Below, piece after piece: positions 55,048 through 62,971 of a stretch of DNA of 64,000 bases. Source of the DNA: Leifsonia sp052114085. GTDB taxonomy: Bacteria > Actinomycetota > Actinomycetes > Actinomycetales > Microbacteriaceae. Under the pieces are notes generated by a model, which made no database searches, was not told the origin of the DNA, and saw nothing but the letters and a program-made list of their open reading frames with translations. The stretch lies in the NCBI RefSeq assembly GCF_052114085.1, contig NZ_JBFREB010000001.1, positions 744,001 through 808,000 of the forward strand. Reading direction: 5' to 3'. A program made the position numbers and the translations under genes. Each line of letters begins with the position of its first letter. Position 1 is the stretch's first letter.

Positions 55048-55569
55048 ATGGCCAGCGAACTCGACGATTCCGGAGCAGACGTCCTTCAGGAGAAGGAGCG
55101 GGAGGTCCTGGGATGGCTGGAGTTCGGTGAAGCGTCGCGTCATCTGGCGGGCGAGGTGGTCGAGTCGGGCTTCGAGCCGGACATGGTCGTGGCCATCGCC
55201 CGTGGGGGCCTGCTGCTCGCCGGTGCCATCTCGTACGCTCTCGGCATCAAGGCGTGCGGCGCGCTGAACGTGGAGTTCTACACCGGGGTCGACTCACGTC
55301 TCCCCGAGCCCGTGGTGCTCCCTCCCATGCTCGATTCCGCCGCGCTGGAGGCCAAGCGGGTGCTGCTCGTGGACGACGTCTCCGACTCCGGTCGGACCCT
55401 CGCCATGGTCGTCGACCTGATCTCGGCGTCCGGTGCCGACGTCCGCACGGTCTGCCTCTACTCGAAGCCCCGCACCGTCCTCGAGCCCGACTTCGTCTGG
55501 CGGCGCACGGACCGCTGGATCACGTTCCCGTGGTCGGCGCTTCCGCCGGTGACCGCCGCCACCCACTGA
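55048..55569 (+). CDS. Type I phosphoribosyltransferase
   Basis: This 173-residue protein has the PRTase fold with the PRPP loop VLLVDDVSDSGRTL (about 108-121) and ARGGLLLAGAISYALG near 50. It resembles xanthine/hypoxanthine-type enzymes (Gpt-like), so purine salvage is likely; the base is not certain. TACGGT (55036-55041) is followed by 6 nt and ATG 55048 (leaderless). It precedes ung by 8 bp. Confidence 0.88.
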   Translation: MASELDDSGADVLQEKEREVLGWLEFGEASRHLAGEVVESGFEPDMVVAIARGGLLLAGAISYALGIKACGALNVEFYTGVDSRLPEPVVLPPMLDSAALEAKRVLLVDDVSDSGRTLAMVVDLISASGADVRTVCLYSKPRTVLEPDFVWRRTDRWITFPWSALPPVTAATH

Positions 55570-55577
55570 GCGACCGA

Positions 55578-56270
55578 GTGCCCAAGACGCTGGCTGAGCT
55601 GGCCGCCGACGGCTCGATGGATCCGGGATGGGCTGCTGCCCTCGAGCCCGTAGCCGACCGGATCGCCGACACGGGCGCGTTTCTGCGCGGTGAGGTGGCC
55701 GCCGGGCGCCACTACCTTCCCGCGGGGGATGCCGTGCTGCGGGCGTTCCGCGCCCCGCTCGCAGATGTCCGGGTCCTGATTGTGGGGCAGGACCCGTATC
55801 CGACCCCCGGACACCCGATCGGCCTGTCGTTCGCGGTGGAGCGCCACTTCCGTCCGCTGCCGAGGAGCCTCCAGAACATCTACCGGGAGCTGCACGACGA
55901 CCTTGGTGTCACTCCGCCTCCCCACGGCGACCTGAGCGAGTGGTCGGACAACGGCGTCATGCTGCTCAACCGCGTCCTCACCGTCCGCCCGGGTGAACCG
56001 GCCTCGCACCGCGGAAAGGGGTGGGAGGCGGTGACCGAGCACGCCATCCGCTCGCTCGTCGCCCGCGGCCGGCCGTTCGTCTCGATCCTGTGGGGGCGCG
56101 ACGCCTCGACGCTCACGCCGCTGCTCGGTGGCAACCCGGCGATCGAGTCGCCGCACCCGAGTCCCCTCTCCGCGTCGCGGGGGTTCTTCGGCTCGAAGCC
56201 GTTCTCGCGCGCGAATGCGTTGCTCGAACAGGTGGGCGAGAAACCTGTCGACTGGTCCCTGCATCCGTAA
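55578..56270 (+). CDS. ung: Uracil-DNA glycosylase, family 1
   Basis: This 230-residue enzyme has the water-activating motif GQDPYP (70-75, D72), LPRSLQNIYREL, the SHRGKGWEAVTEHAI block and the DNA-intercalating HPSPLS with its His near 197. It removes uracil from DNA in base-excision repair. GTG 55578 is taken as the start because the usual N-terminal helix begins there. It follows the phosphoribosyltransferase closely. Confidence 0.95.
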   Translation: MPKTLAELAADGSMDPGWAAALEPVADRIADTGAFLRGEVAAGRHYLPAGDAVLRAFRAPLADVRVLIVGQDPYPTPGHPIGLSFAVERHFRPLPRSLQNIYRELHDDLGVTPPPHGDLSEWSDNGVMLLNRVLTVRPGEPASHRGKGWEAVTEHAIRSLVARGRPFVSILWGRDASTLTPLLGGNPAIESPHPSPLSASRGFFGSKPFSRANALLEQVGEKPVDWSLHP

Positions 56271-56304
56271 CGCGCCTGCAACACTGCCGACGTAGGCTTG
56301 AGGG

Positions 56305-56883
56305 GTGCTGGAAGAGGAATACCAGGAGCGCCGCGTCCTCCCACGCCATCTGCGCAAACAGGAGCCGCAGGAGGCGCCGTTCGAGTACTCGCTCCGCGAG
56401 GCGCGCCCGGAGGACCTCCCGCACATTCGCGAGATCTACAACCACTACGTCGCCAACAGCACCGTGACCTTCGACGAAGATGCGATGACGTTGCGCGAGT
56501 GGAAGAGCAAGTACGCGTACCTCAAGAAGCTCGGCATGCCGTTCATCGTCGCCGAGTCGCCCGCCGGGCAGATCCTCGGCTATGCACTCGTGCAGCCCTG
56601 GAAGCAGAAGCGGGCGTACCGCTTCACGGTCGAGAACTCGATCTACCTGGGGGCCGCATCCACCGGGAAGGGCCTCGGACCGGTACTGATGCAGGAGCTC
56701 ATCGACCGATCGAAGGCGGCGGGCCTCAAGGAGATCATCGCCGTGATCGCCGACAAGGGTGCCGAGGCATCCATCAAGATGCACGAGAACTTCGGGTTCA
56801 CGGAGATCGGCCGGATGGGCCGCGTCGGCTACAAGTTCGACCGCTGGCTCGGCACCGTGCTGATGCAGAAATCCCTGAAGTAA
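56305..56883 (+). CDS. GNAT N-acetyltransferase, phosphinothricin-acetyltransferase-like
   Basis: This 192-residue GNAT protein carries YSLREARPEDLPHIREIYNHYVANSTVTFDEDA and NSIYLGAASTGKGLGPVLMQELIDRSKAAGLKEIIAVI, close to the PAT/Pat-like family. The family acetylates phosphinothricin, methionine sulfoximine or similar amino acids. A 30-residue charged N-terminal extension is present. GTG 56305 lies 6 nt after TAGGCT (leaderless). Confidence 0.88.
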   Translation: MLEEEYQERRVLPRHLRKQEPQEAPFEYSLREARPEDLPHIREIYNHYVANSTVTFDEDAMTLREWKSKYAYLKKLGMPFIVAESPAGQILGYALVQPWKQKRAYRFTVENSIYLGAASTGKGLGPVLMQELIDRSKAAGLKEIIAVIADKGAEASIKMHENFGFTEIGRMGRVGYKFDRWLGTVLMQKSLK

Positions 56884-56910
56884 CGCAACGACGGCGCTAG
56901 GCTCCCGAGC

Positions 56911-57465
56911 GTGACCACCGTGAGCCCAGGAACAGAAACAGGCCAGGCCGCCCCCGCCGCACCAGCGGCGCCCGCGAACCTGCCGCTCCGCAAGCGACCC
57001 GTCGACATCTTCTTCATCGTGATGTTCTCGCTGTTCATCGTCACCTGCATCATCAGCGATGCCATCCCGACCCTCGGCATCCCGCAGACGGCGACGACGA
57101 CGAACATCCTGGCCCAGTGGAACTACACGTACTCGTCGCAGTACGACCCGCTCTACATGCACGAGCCGCTGTGGCTGCGCTTCATCACAGGGACCAGCGC
57201 GTTCATCTATCTGCCCTTTTACGTGCTGCTGGTCGTCTGCCTGGTGAAGGGGTTCAACTGGATCCAGCTGTTCGCCGTCATCTACGCGACCATGATTATC
57301 AGCCTCACGGCGATCCCGATCTTCGGGGTGGAGTTCTTCGGTCCGGTGGGCGAGCGCACGCCCAACCCGGTCGTGTTCCTGCTGTACAACGGGCCGTACG
57401 TGCTCGTCCCGCTGCTGCTGCTCATCCGGATGCGCAAACCGCTGCCGTTCACCAGGAGGTTCTGA
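56911..57465 (+). CDS. EXPERA-domain-like integral membrane protein
   Basis: This 184-residue protein has four predicted helices after an Ala/Pro-rich 25-residue N-terminus. The pattern DPLYMHEPLWLRFITGTSAFIYLPFYVLLVVCLVKG followed by W, IYATMI and IPIF resembles the EXPERA domain of eukaryotic TMEM97/emopamil-binding proteins. Bacterial members are little studied. GTG 56911 follows TAGGCT by 7 nt (leaderless). It is followed by a small ORF with its own ribosome site. Confidence 0.6.
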   Translation: MTTVSPGTETGQAAPAAPAAPANLPLRKRPVDIFFIVMFSLFIVTCIISDAIPTLGIPQTATTTNILAQWNYTYSSQYDPLYMHEPLWLRFITGTSAFIYLPFYVLLVVCLVKGFNWIQLFAVIYATMIISLTAIPIFGVEFFGPVGERTPNPVVFLLYNGPYVLVPLLLLIRMRKPLPFTRRF

Positions 57466-57466
57466 G

Positions 57467-57691
57467 ATGCCGCTACTGGAAGACCTGACCGTCTATGAGG
57501 ACGGCGACCGCTACGACGTCTACGACCACTCGTTCCCGGACGAGGACGCGGCGATCGGCCGCGGCCGACCGCTGGGCGCGATCACCATCACGCCAGAGGG
57601 GGAGTACGTACCGACCGGCATCGGCGCGGTCTACGAGTACATAGCGCCCGCACGAACCCTCGACGAAGCGCTGAGCGCATTCGTCGGCTAG
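57467..57691 (+). CDS. Small acidic protein, unknown
   Basis: This 74-residue protein (MPLLEDLTVYEDGDRYDVYDHSFPD...) is acidic, Tyr-rich and has no membrane segment or recognised domain. AGGAGGTT lies 7 nt before the ATG, the best ribosome site nearby, and the gene begins 1 nt after the stop of the EXPERA-like gene, so it is likely expressed with it. Confidence 0.65.
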   Translation: MPLLEDLTVYEDGDRYDVYDHSFPDEDAAIGRGRPLGAITITPEGEYVPTGIGAVYEYIAPARTLDEALSAFVG

Positions 57692-57716
57692 GCCTGAGTA
57701 GGCCGCCTCTCAGGCC
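57691..57716. terminator. Short hairpin after the small acidic gene
   Basis: GGCCTGAG (57691-57698) pairs with CTCAGGCC (57709-57716) around a 10-nt loop. A weak terminator between convergent units. Confidence 0.45.
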
Positions 57717-57970
57717 GGGTGGCACGCACCGAGCTCCAGCAGCCCGACGCCGCCGATCACCAGCACCAGGCCGGCGATCTGCACCCAGGTGAGCGACTCC
57801 TTGAAGAACACCCACGAGATGATCGCGATCGCCGCGACGCCGACGGCGGACCAGATCGCGTAGGCGATCCCGAGCGGTACGCCGCGCCCCAGCGCCAGCG
57901 AGAGTGCGAAGAACGAGGCGACGTAGCCGACGACGAGCGGTGGATCGAAGGAGAACCGGCTCAGGATCTC
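57710..57970 (-). pseudogene. 5'-truncated SMR-family drug transporter fragment
   Basis: The minus-strand frame reads PLVVGYVASFFALSLALGRGVPLGIAYAIW, then SWVFFKESLTWVQIAGLVLVIGGVGLLELG, which are helices 2-4 of a small multidrug resistance transporter, and ends at the TGA at 57710-57712. The first helix with its essential Glu is missing, and no ATG, GTG or TTG is in frame before the upstream gene's stop. The lost 5' end is replaced by a long hairpin. I read it as a remnant. Confidence 0.8.
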
Positions 57971-57986
57971 CTCCGTTTGGCAGTCG

Positions 57987-58026
57987 TGCAGGAGATTCGG
58001 CCGGTTGCGCGGCCGAATCTCCTGCA
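57987..58026. repeat. 17-bp-arm inverted repeat at the SMR remnant
   Basis: TGCAGGAGATTCGGCCG (57987-58003) pairs perfectly with 58010-58026 around a 6-nt loop. It lies 13 bp downstream of the ABC permease stop and could terminate that operon. Confidence 0.8.
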
Positions 58027-58039
58027 GGACGGTGCCGCC

Positions 58040-58813
58040 TCAGCTGCGCGGTGTCGCGCGGGCGAGGGCCAGGTAGGCCGCCACTGCCGCGAGCGCGGTC
58101 GGGACCAGCAGCCACGCCGTCACCCCGATGGGTCCGCTCGCCGCGAACCACTCACCGACCGCCGGCCAGCTCTCGGTGAAGGTGATGAGAGCGATCGCGC
58201 CGACCAGGACCAGTGCCAGGACGGCGCCGACGATGAGGATGCCATTCATCCGCCAGCGCATGAAGAGCGCCGCCGAGAACGCTCCGACCGCGAAGAAGAA
58301 CAGCATCGCGCCGAACACGATGAACAACCGCTCGCCGACGTTCGCGCCACCGAAGTACACCGACGTGAAGAGGTGACCACCGAGCCCCCACCCGTTGGTC
58401 CACTCCTCGACGGTCGACAGGAGGGTGAACCCGAGCGCATACCCTGCGGCGAGGAGCAGGAACGTCAGCCCCGAGCCGAGCGCGAAATCGCGGCGGGTCA
58501 CGCTGTAGCCGAGCGCGAACGGGAACGTTGCGGAGATCACCTGGATGGCGACCACCAGCATGTAGACGAAGATGTAGAACCCGCCTCCGCTCCACTGCGT
58601 GCCGTCCATGGCATCGGCGCGGTCGGCCGGTGCAGTTGCGGCCCAGATGATCCACCAGATGAGCCAGTTCACCAGCCAGATGAATCCCATGATCATGGCC
58701 GGGATCCAGATGACGGTCCACTTGTTCACCAGGTTCAGCCGGACGACGCGCCAGATGCGCTGCCCCGGGGCGGGTGCCGCGACGAGGGTAGGTGCGGGAT
58801 GTGCTGCGGTCAT
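58040..58813 (-). CDS. ABC transporter membrane protein of the GntR operon
   Basis: This 257-residue protein has six hydrophobic helices (for example NKWTVIWIPAMIMGFIWLVNWLIWWIIW and TFLLLAAGYALGFTLLSTVEEWT). No domain name is certain; it is the likely membrane partner of the ATPase that it overlaps by 4 nt. The layout GntR-ATPase-membrane protein resembles YtrA-type ABC operons, which respond to cell-wall stress. Confidence 0.78.
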   Translation of the reverse strand: MTAAHPAPTLVAAPAPGQRIWRVVRLNLVNKWTVIWIPAMIMGFIWLVNWLIWWIIWAATAPADRADAMDGTQWSGGGFYIFVYMLVVAIQVISATFPFALGYSVTRRDFALGSGLTFLLLAAGYALGFTLLSTVEEWTNGWGLGGHLFTSVYFGGANVGERLFIVFGAMLFFFAVGAFSAALFMRWRMNGILIVGAVLALVLVGAIALITFTESWPAVGEWFAASGPIGVTAWLLVPTALAAVAAYLALARATPRS

Positions 58814-59721
58814 GCGCTCTGCTCGATTCCTGTCTCGCGGATGTCGGTCTTGCGGACGATGAGCTGCTGGAGCGACACCGGCGCGAGCTCGAGGCCGGCT
58901 GCGGCGGCCTCCGCCCGGTCGGAAGCGGTCAGCCCGCCGACGGTGACGGACGCCAGCCCGCCGATACCGTCGCGGTGCAGCACATCGCGTTCGCGGACGA
59001 AGGCGTCGACGGTGGCACGCTGCCCGACCACGGTGGTGGCAGAGGTGCGGAGCGTCTCGGCGTCCTCGTCCATGAGGATGCGTCCCTGATCGATCACGAT
59101 GACCTGCTCCAGCAGGTTCGCGACCTCGTCGATCAGGTGGGTGGAGAGCACCACCGTGCGCGGGTGCTCGGCGAAGTCCTCCAGCAGCCGGTCGTAGAAC
59201 AGCTGCCGGGCGACCGCGTCCAACCCGAGGTACGGCTCGTCGAAGAAGGTGAGCGGCGCCCGGGAGGCGAGGCCGACGATGACGCCGACGGCGGAGAGCT
59301 GGCCCCGGGACAGCTTCTTGATGCGCCGGTCGAGCGGTAGGCGGAACTCTTCGATGAGCTGGTCGGCGAAGTCGGCATCCCAGTTCTCGAAGAACCACGG
59401 TGCGCTTCGGAAGACGTGCTTGGGTTGGAAGTCCTCCGGGTAGCGCTGGCTCTCTTTGATGAAGCAGATGTTCTGCAGCACCCGGGCGTTCTCGGTCGGG
59501 TGCTCCCCGAAGACGCGGATGGCGCCCTCAGTGGGGAAGTCCTGCCCGGTGATCAATTGCATCAGCGTTGTCTTGCCCGCGCCATTCCGGCCGAGCAGCC
59601 CGTGGATGCGCCCGGGCGCGATGGTGAGGGAGACGTCGTCGATCGCGGCGAACTGTCCGAACTTCTTGGTGAGGCCCGTCACCTGGACGGCGGGGGCGGG
59701 GAAGGCGAGGGTGGCGCTCAT
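58810..59721 (-). CDS. ABC transporter ATPase of the GntR operon
   Basis: This 303-residue ATPase has Walker A GRNGAGKT (about 44-51), the LSRGQ signature, Walker B LTFFDEPYLGLD and an H-loop STHL. It resembles the YtrB-like ATPases of exporters of unknown substrate. It overlaps the GntR gene and the membrane protein gene by 4 nt each (ATGA). Confidence 0.92.
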   Translation of the reverse strand: MSATLAFPAPAVQVTGLTKKFGQFAAIDDVSLTIAPGRIHGLLGRNGAGKTTLMQLITGQDFPTEGAIRVFGEHPTENARVLQNICFIKESQRYPEDFQPKHVFRSAPWFFENWDADFADQLIEEFRLPLDRRIKKLSRGQLSAVGVIVGLASRAPLTFFDEPYLGLDAVARQLFYDRLLEDFAEHPRTVVLSTHLIDEVANLLEQVIVIDQGRILMDEDAETLRTSATTVVGQRATVDAFVRERDVLHRDGIGGLASVTVGGLTASDRAEAAAAGLELAPVSLQQLIVRKTDIRETGIEQSA

Positions 59722-60134
59722 GCGCTCACTCCTTTCGTCGGGGACGGCACGGCCGTCGAGGTCGGCGATGCAGCTTCCGGCTGCGCGGCCGTGCGGATCA
59801 TGCGGGCGAGCTGTTCGGGGTCGATGCCGAGCTTGGCGGCCTCGGTGAGAAGGGGGCGGACGTACTCGCTGGGGAAGGCGTCGCGACGTTTGGCGATGAG
59901 CCGCTCACGGGCTCCCTCGGTGACGAACATGCCGATCCCTCGCTTCTTGTAGAGGATCCCCTCGTCCACAAGGAGGCCCATGCCTTTGCCTGCCGTCGCG
60001 GGGTTGATCCGGTGGAACGCCGCGAACTCGTTGGTCGACGGCACCTGCGTCTCGGCGGGGTAGACCCCGTCGATGATGTCGTCCTCGATCTGCTCGGCGA
60101 TCTGGACGAAGATCGGCTTGCCCTCGTCGATCAT
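59718..60134 (-). CDS. GntR-family regulator, YtrA type
   Basis: This 138-residue protein has a GntR winged helix (about 10-75: IFVQIAEQIEDDIIDGVYPAETQVPSTNEFAAFHRINPATAGKGMGLLVDEG) and a short C-terminus, as in the YtrA subfamily. It probably represses its own operon. GGTGAA lies 7 nt before the ATG. The upstream DNA (60135-60200) has the arms GGTT and AACC on a roughly symmetric 20-nt segment, possibly its operator, but the symmetry is weak. Confidence 0.93.
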   Translation of the reverse strand: MIDEGKPIFVQIAEQIEDDIIDGVYPAETQVPSTNEFAAFHRINPATAGKGMGLLVDEGILYKKRGIGMFVTEGARERLIAKRRDAFPSEYVRPLLTEAAKLGIDPEQLARMIRTAAQPEAASPTSTAVPSPTKGVSA

Positions 60135-60247
60135 TCGAGCTTCACCGGTTCATTACTCATGTAACCAACCAATCAGGTCCGACGGTTCCTTGTCAAGAGT
60201 GAGTTCGGATCGCGTCACGATTCGACTAGACAGAGCGTCCTAGGGGT

Positions 60248-61396
60248 ATGGGATGGTTTCTCGTCGTCGTGGCCGTGGCGGCGGTCGCAATTGCGGCTGC
60301 GGCCACCGGAGCGCGCCTCATCGGTCACAGCCTCGCGCGCCGAGTCGTATTGCGCCGATCGCGGAGGAGGACCCGCATCCACACCAGCACTGAGACGACC
60401 GTGACCCTCGCGGCCGACCGGCGGACGCTGCACCGAGGTCAGTTCGGTCTGTGGTTCGGTGAGAAAGGGCACGCTGTGGTCGGGCACGCCCGGGCGCACG
60501 ACCGAGCCGCCGGGACGGTGACGCGCGAGCTGCTCCACGTCAGCGGCGACCTGGCCAGGGCGGCCGCCGGCTATTGGACCGGGCACCTGCACGCCGGCCC
60601 GGCCTCCTTGCAGCGCCCCCACTGCGAAGTCGCCATCGCTGTGCCGGGCGGAAGTGCCCCGGCCTGGCTGATCGGGCCTGGGCCGGCGCGGCCGTCGGCA
60701 ACCTGGGCCATCCACATCCACGGCTCGAACATGACACGGGTGACTGCGCTCCGCTCCGTTCCCGCGACGGATGCGCTCGGGATGACTTCTCTGGTGGTGT
60801 CCTACCGCGGAGACGGGGAGGGCCCCGCCGTTCCTGGCCACGCCTCTACTCTGGGGATGCGGGAGTGGGAGGACGTCGATGCCGCAGTGGGTTACGCCCT
60901 CGAGCAGGGAGCCCAGCGCATCGTGCTCGTCGGCTGGTCGCTGGGCGGAGCCATCGCGCTGCAGCTGGCCGAACGCAGCGCGTACCGGGAATCCATCCAG
61001 AGCCTCGTCCTCATCGGGCCGGTGACCGACTGGCGGGCCGTGATCAGGAACGGTGTCCGTGAGAGAGGGCTTCCCGGCTGGACGGCCGGACTGGCGATCC
61101 GCGCGCTCGCCGGTCGATCGGCCAGCGCCCGGCTCGGTCTCCCCGAACCGATCGACTTCGAGCAACTCGACTGGGTGCGTCCGGGGCGGCTGGCAGTCCC
61201 TGCGCTGGTCATCCACTCCGACGCCGATCGCGAGGTGCCGCTGTCGACGTCCGTGCTGTTCGCCATGGCGAACCCGCGACTGGTGCGCTTGGTCGAGCTG
61301 TCGCCCGCCGACCACTGCTGGGAGTACAACGTCGATCCGGCGGCGTTCAACCGGGCCGTCATCGACTTCCTCGAGCCGCACGAGCGCCTCGACTAG
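60248..61396 (+). CDS. Membrane-anchored alpha/beta hydrolase
   Basis: This 382-residue protein has an N-terminal helix (about 2-25) that acts as an anchor or signal, then an alpha/beta hydrolase domain with the catalytic triad S231 (GWSLGG), D325 (HSDADREVP) and H356 (PADHCWEY). The oxyanion segment IHIHGSN is visible near 157. Such proteins are esterases or peptidases; the substrate is unknown. ATG 60248 has no clear ribosome site. Confidence 0.85.
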   Translation: MGWFLVVVAVAAVAIAAAATGARLIGHSLARRVVLRRSRRRTRIHTSTETTVTLAADRRTLHRGQFGLWFGEKGHAVVGHARAHDRAAGTVTRELLHVSGDLARAAAGYWTGHLHAGPASLQRPHCEVAIAVPGGSAPAWLIGPGPARPSATWAIHIHGSNMTRVTALRSVPATDALGMTSLVVSYRGDGEGPAVPGHASTLGMREWEDVDAAVGYALEQGAQRIVLVGWSLGGAIALQLAERSAYRESIQSLVLIGPVTDWRAVIRNGVRERGLPGWTAGLAIRALAGRSASARLGLPEPIDFEQLDWVRPGRLAVPALVIHSDADREVPLSTSVLFAMANPRLVRLVELSPADHCWEYNVDPAAFNRAVIDFLEPHERLD

Positions 61397-61405
61397 CCTG
61401 GGCCC

Positions 61406-62833
61406 ATGGCCGACCTCCACGAGCTGACGGCGCTCGAACTCTGGCAGGAGCTGAAGGCGGGGCGCGTCTCGCCCCGCGAGCTCACCTCCCACTACCTGGA
61501 CCGGATCGAGCGGCTGAACCCGCAGCTCGGCGCGTTCGTCACGGTCACGCGTGACGAGGCGCTGCGCCGCGCGGATCACGTCGCCGAACACGTGCCGAAG
61601 ACCGCGCCGCTGTGGGGCCTGCCCTCGGGCGACAAAGATCTGTGGATGCGCGCGGGCGTGCCGACGGGCTTCGGGTCACGCGCGATGGCCGGTTTCGTGC
61701 CGGAGGAGAGCGACGAGATCGTCGAGACGCTGGATGCGGCCGGCGCCGTCAGCCTCGGCAAGACGAATGCGCCCGAGTTCGGGCTCCCCGCCTACACGGA
61801 GTCGCTGGCCGCGCCCCCCGCCAGAAACCCGTGGAACCCGGAGCTGGGCGCCGGCGGATCGAGCGGGGGAGCGGCGGTCGCCGTCGCCAGCGGGATGCTG
61901 CCCTTCGCGCCCGGCTCGGACGGTGGCGGCTCCGTCCGCATCCCGGCGGCCGCGTGCGGCCTCGTCGGACTCAAGCCGTCCCGCGGGCTGGTGCCGGCGG
62001 GGAGCGGCATCGCGTCCCTGGCCGGTCTCGTCGTCGACGGGCCGCTCGCGCGCACCACCGCGGATGCAGCGCTGCTGCTCGACGGGATGATCGCCAAGCG
62101 CAACGGACGGATCGACCACCACTACACGCTGCGCGCGCCGTACGACGACGACGGGCCGTTTCTCGGGACCGCGGTGCGCGGTGAGGGCCGGTTCCAGCTC
62201 GGCGTCATGACGACGTCCGCGTGGGACGGCGCCTACGACATCAGCCTCGCGCCCGAGGCGACCGACGCCCTCGCCACCGCCGTCGACGCCTTCGTGTCCA
62301 TGGGGCACGGCCTCGAAGAGACAGCTCTGGAACCCGACGACACGTACGCGCCCGCGTTCCGGACGATCTGGCAGGCGGGCGCCGCGCGCATCCCGGCGGA
62401 AGGGGAGGCGCTGGCCCTGCTCGAACCGCTGACCGCCTGGCTGGTCGAGCGCGGCCGCGCCCTGAGCGCCCGCGAACTGAGCGAGGCTCTGTCGCTGCTG
62501 ACGGCATACGAGCGGTCGTTCATCCGCCAGCTTTCGTCGTTCGACGCGGTGCTCACTCCCGCGATGGCACTCACCCCGCGACCCGTCGGCTGGTACGACC
62601 AGGAGGACGGCGAACGGAACTTCGCGCAGCAGGTGCAGTACACACCGTTCACGTCGATGCTCAACGTCACCGGCCTCCCGGCGATCGTGCTGCCGGTCTC
62701 GCAGACGGCTGACGGCCTGCCGATGGGTGTCCAGCTGATCGGACGGCCGGGAGGGGAGCGGACGCTGCTGTCGCTGGCCACGCAGCTGGAGCGGCGCATC
62801 CGCTGGCAGGAGCGCCGTCCGCCGGTCTGGTGA
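61406..62833 (+). CDS. Amidase-signature family amidase
   Basis: This 475-residue amidase has the Ser-cisSer-Lys triad: K77 (GDKDLW), S152 (GAGGSSGGAA) and S176 (SDGGGSVRIP). It hydrolyses an amide; the family includes indoleacetamide hydrolases, peptide amidases and GatA. It is not clearly GatA because gatB/gatC are not nearby. TAGCCT lies 6 nt before ATG 61406 (leaderless). Confidence 0.92.
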   Translation: MADLHELTALELWQELKAGRVSPRELTSHYLDRIERLNPQLGAFVTVTRDEALRRADHVAEHVPKTAPLWGLPSGDKDLWMRAGVPTGFGSRAMAGFVPEESDEIVETLDAAGAVSLGKTNAPEFGLPAYTESLAAPPARNPWNPELGAGGSSGGAAVAVASGMLPFAPGSDGGGSVRIPAAACGLVGLKPSRGLVPAGSGIASLAGLVVDGPLARTTADAALLLDGMIAKRNGRIDHHYTLRAPYDDDGPFLGTAVRGEGRFQLGVMTTSAWDGAYDISLAPEATDALATAVDAFVSMGHGLEETALEPDDTYAPAFRTIWQAGAARIPAEGEALALLEPLTAWLVERGRALSARELSEALSLLTAYERSFIRQLSSFDAVLTPAMALTPRPVGWYDQEDGERNFAQQVQYTPFTSMLNVTGLPAIVLPVSQTADGLPMGVQLIGRPGGERTLLSLATQLERRIRWQERRPPVW

Positions 62834-62907
62834 CGCCTGCGCCGGGGCGCTGTTCGGGCGGGCGCCCGGATCCACGCCGCCGGTGAGCGTCTGCTGCCGC
62901 TCGTAAC

Positions 62908-62935
62908 GTCTGCCCCTGCGCGCGCAGCCGCAGAC
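62908..62935. terminator. Hairpin between amidase and gamma-glutamyltransferase genes
   Basis: GTCTGC (62908-62913) pairs with GCAGAC (62930-62935) and TGCGCGCGCA (62917-62926) is self-complementary inside. Flanking copies of the GTCTGC/GCAGAC pair widen the structure. Convergent genes lie on each side. Confidence 0.6.
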
Positions 62936-62971
62936 CTGACAAACCGCCGCAGACACGAAGCGTGGCGAAGC

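Noticed and set aside
61406..62833. Amidase considered as GatA of the tRNA amidotransferase
   Set aside because: No gatB or gatC neighbours and the sequence looks like the general amidase group.
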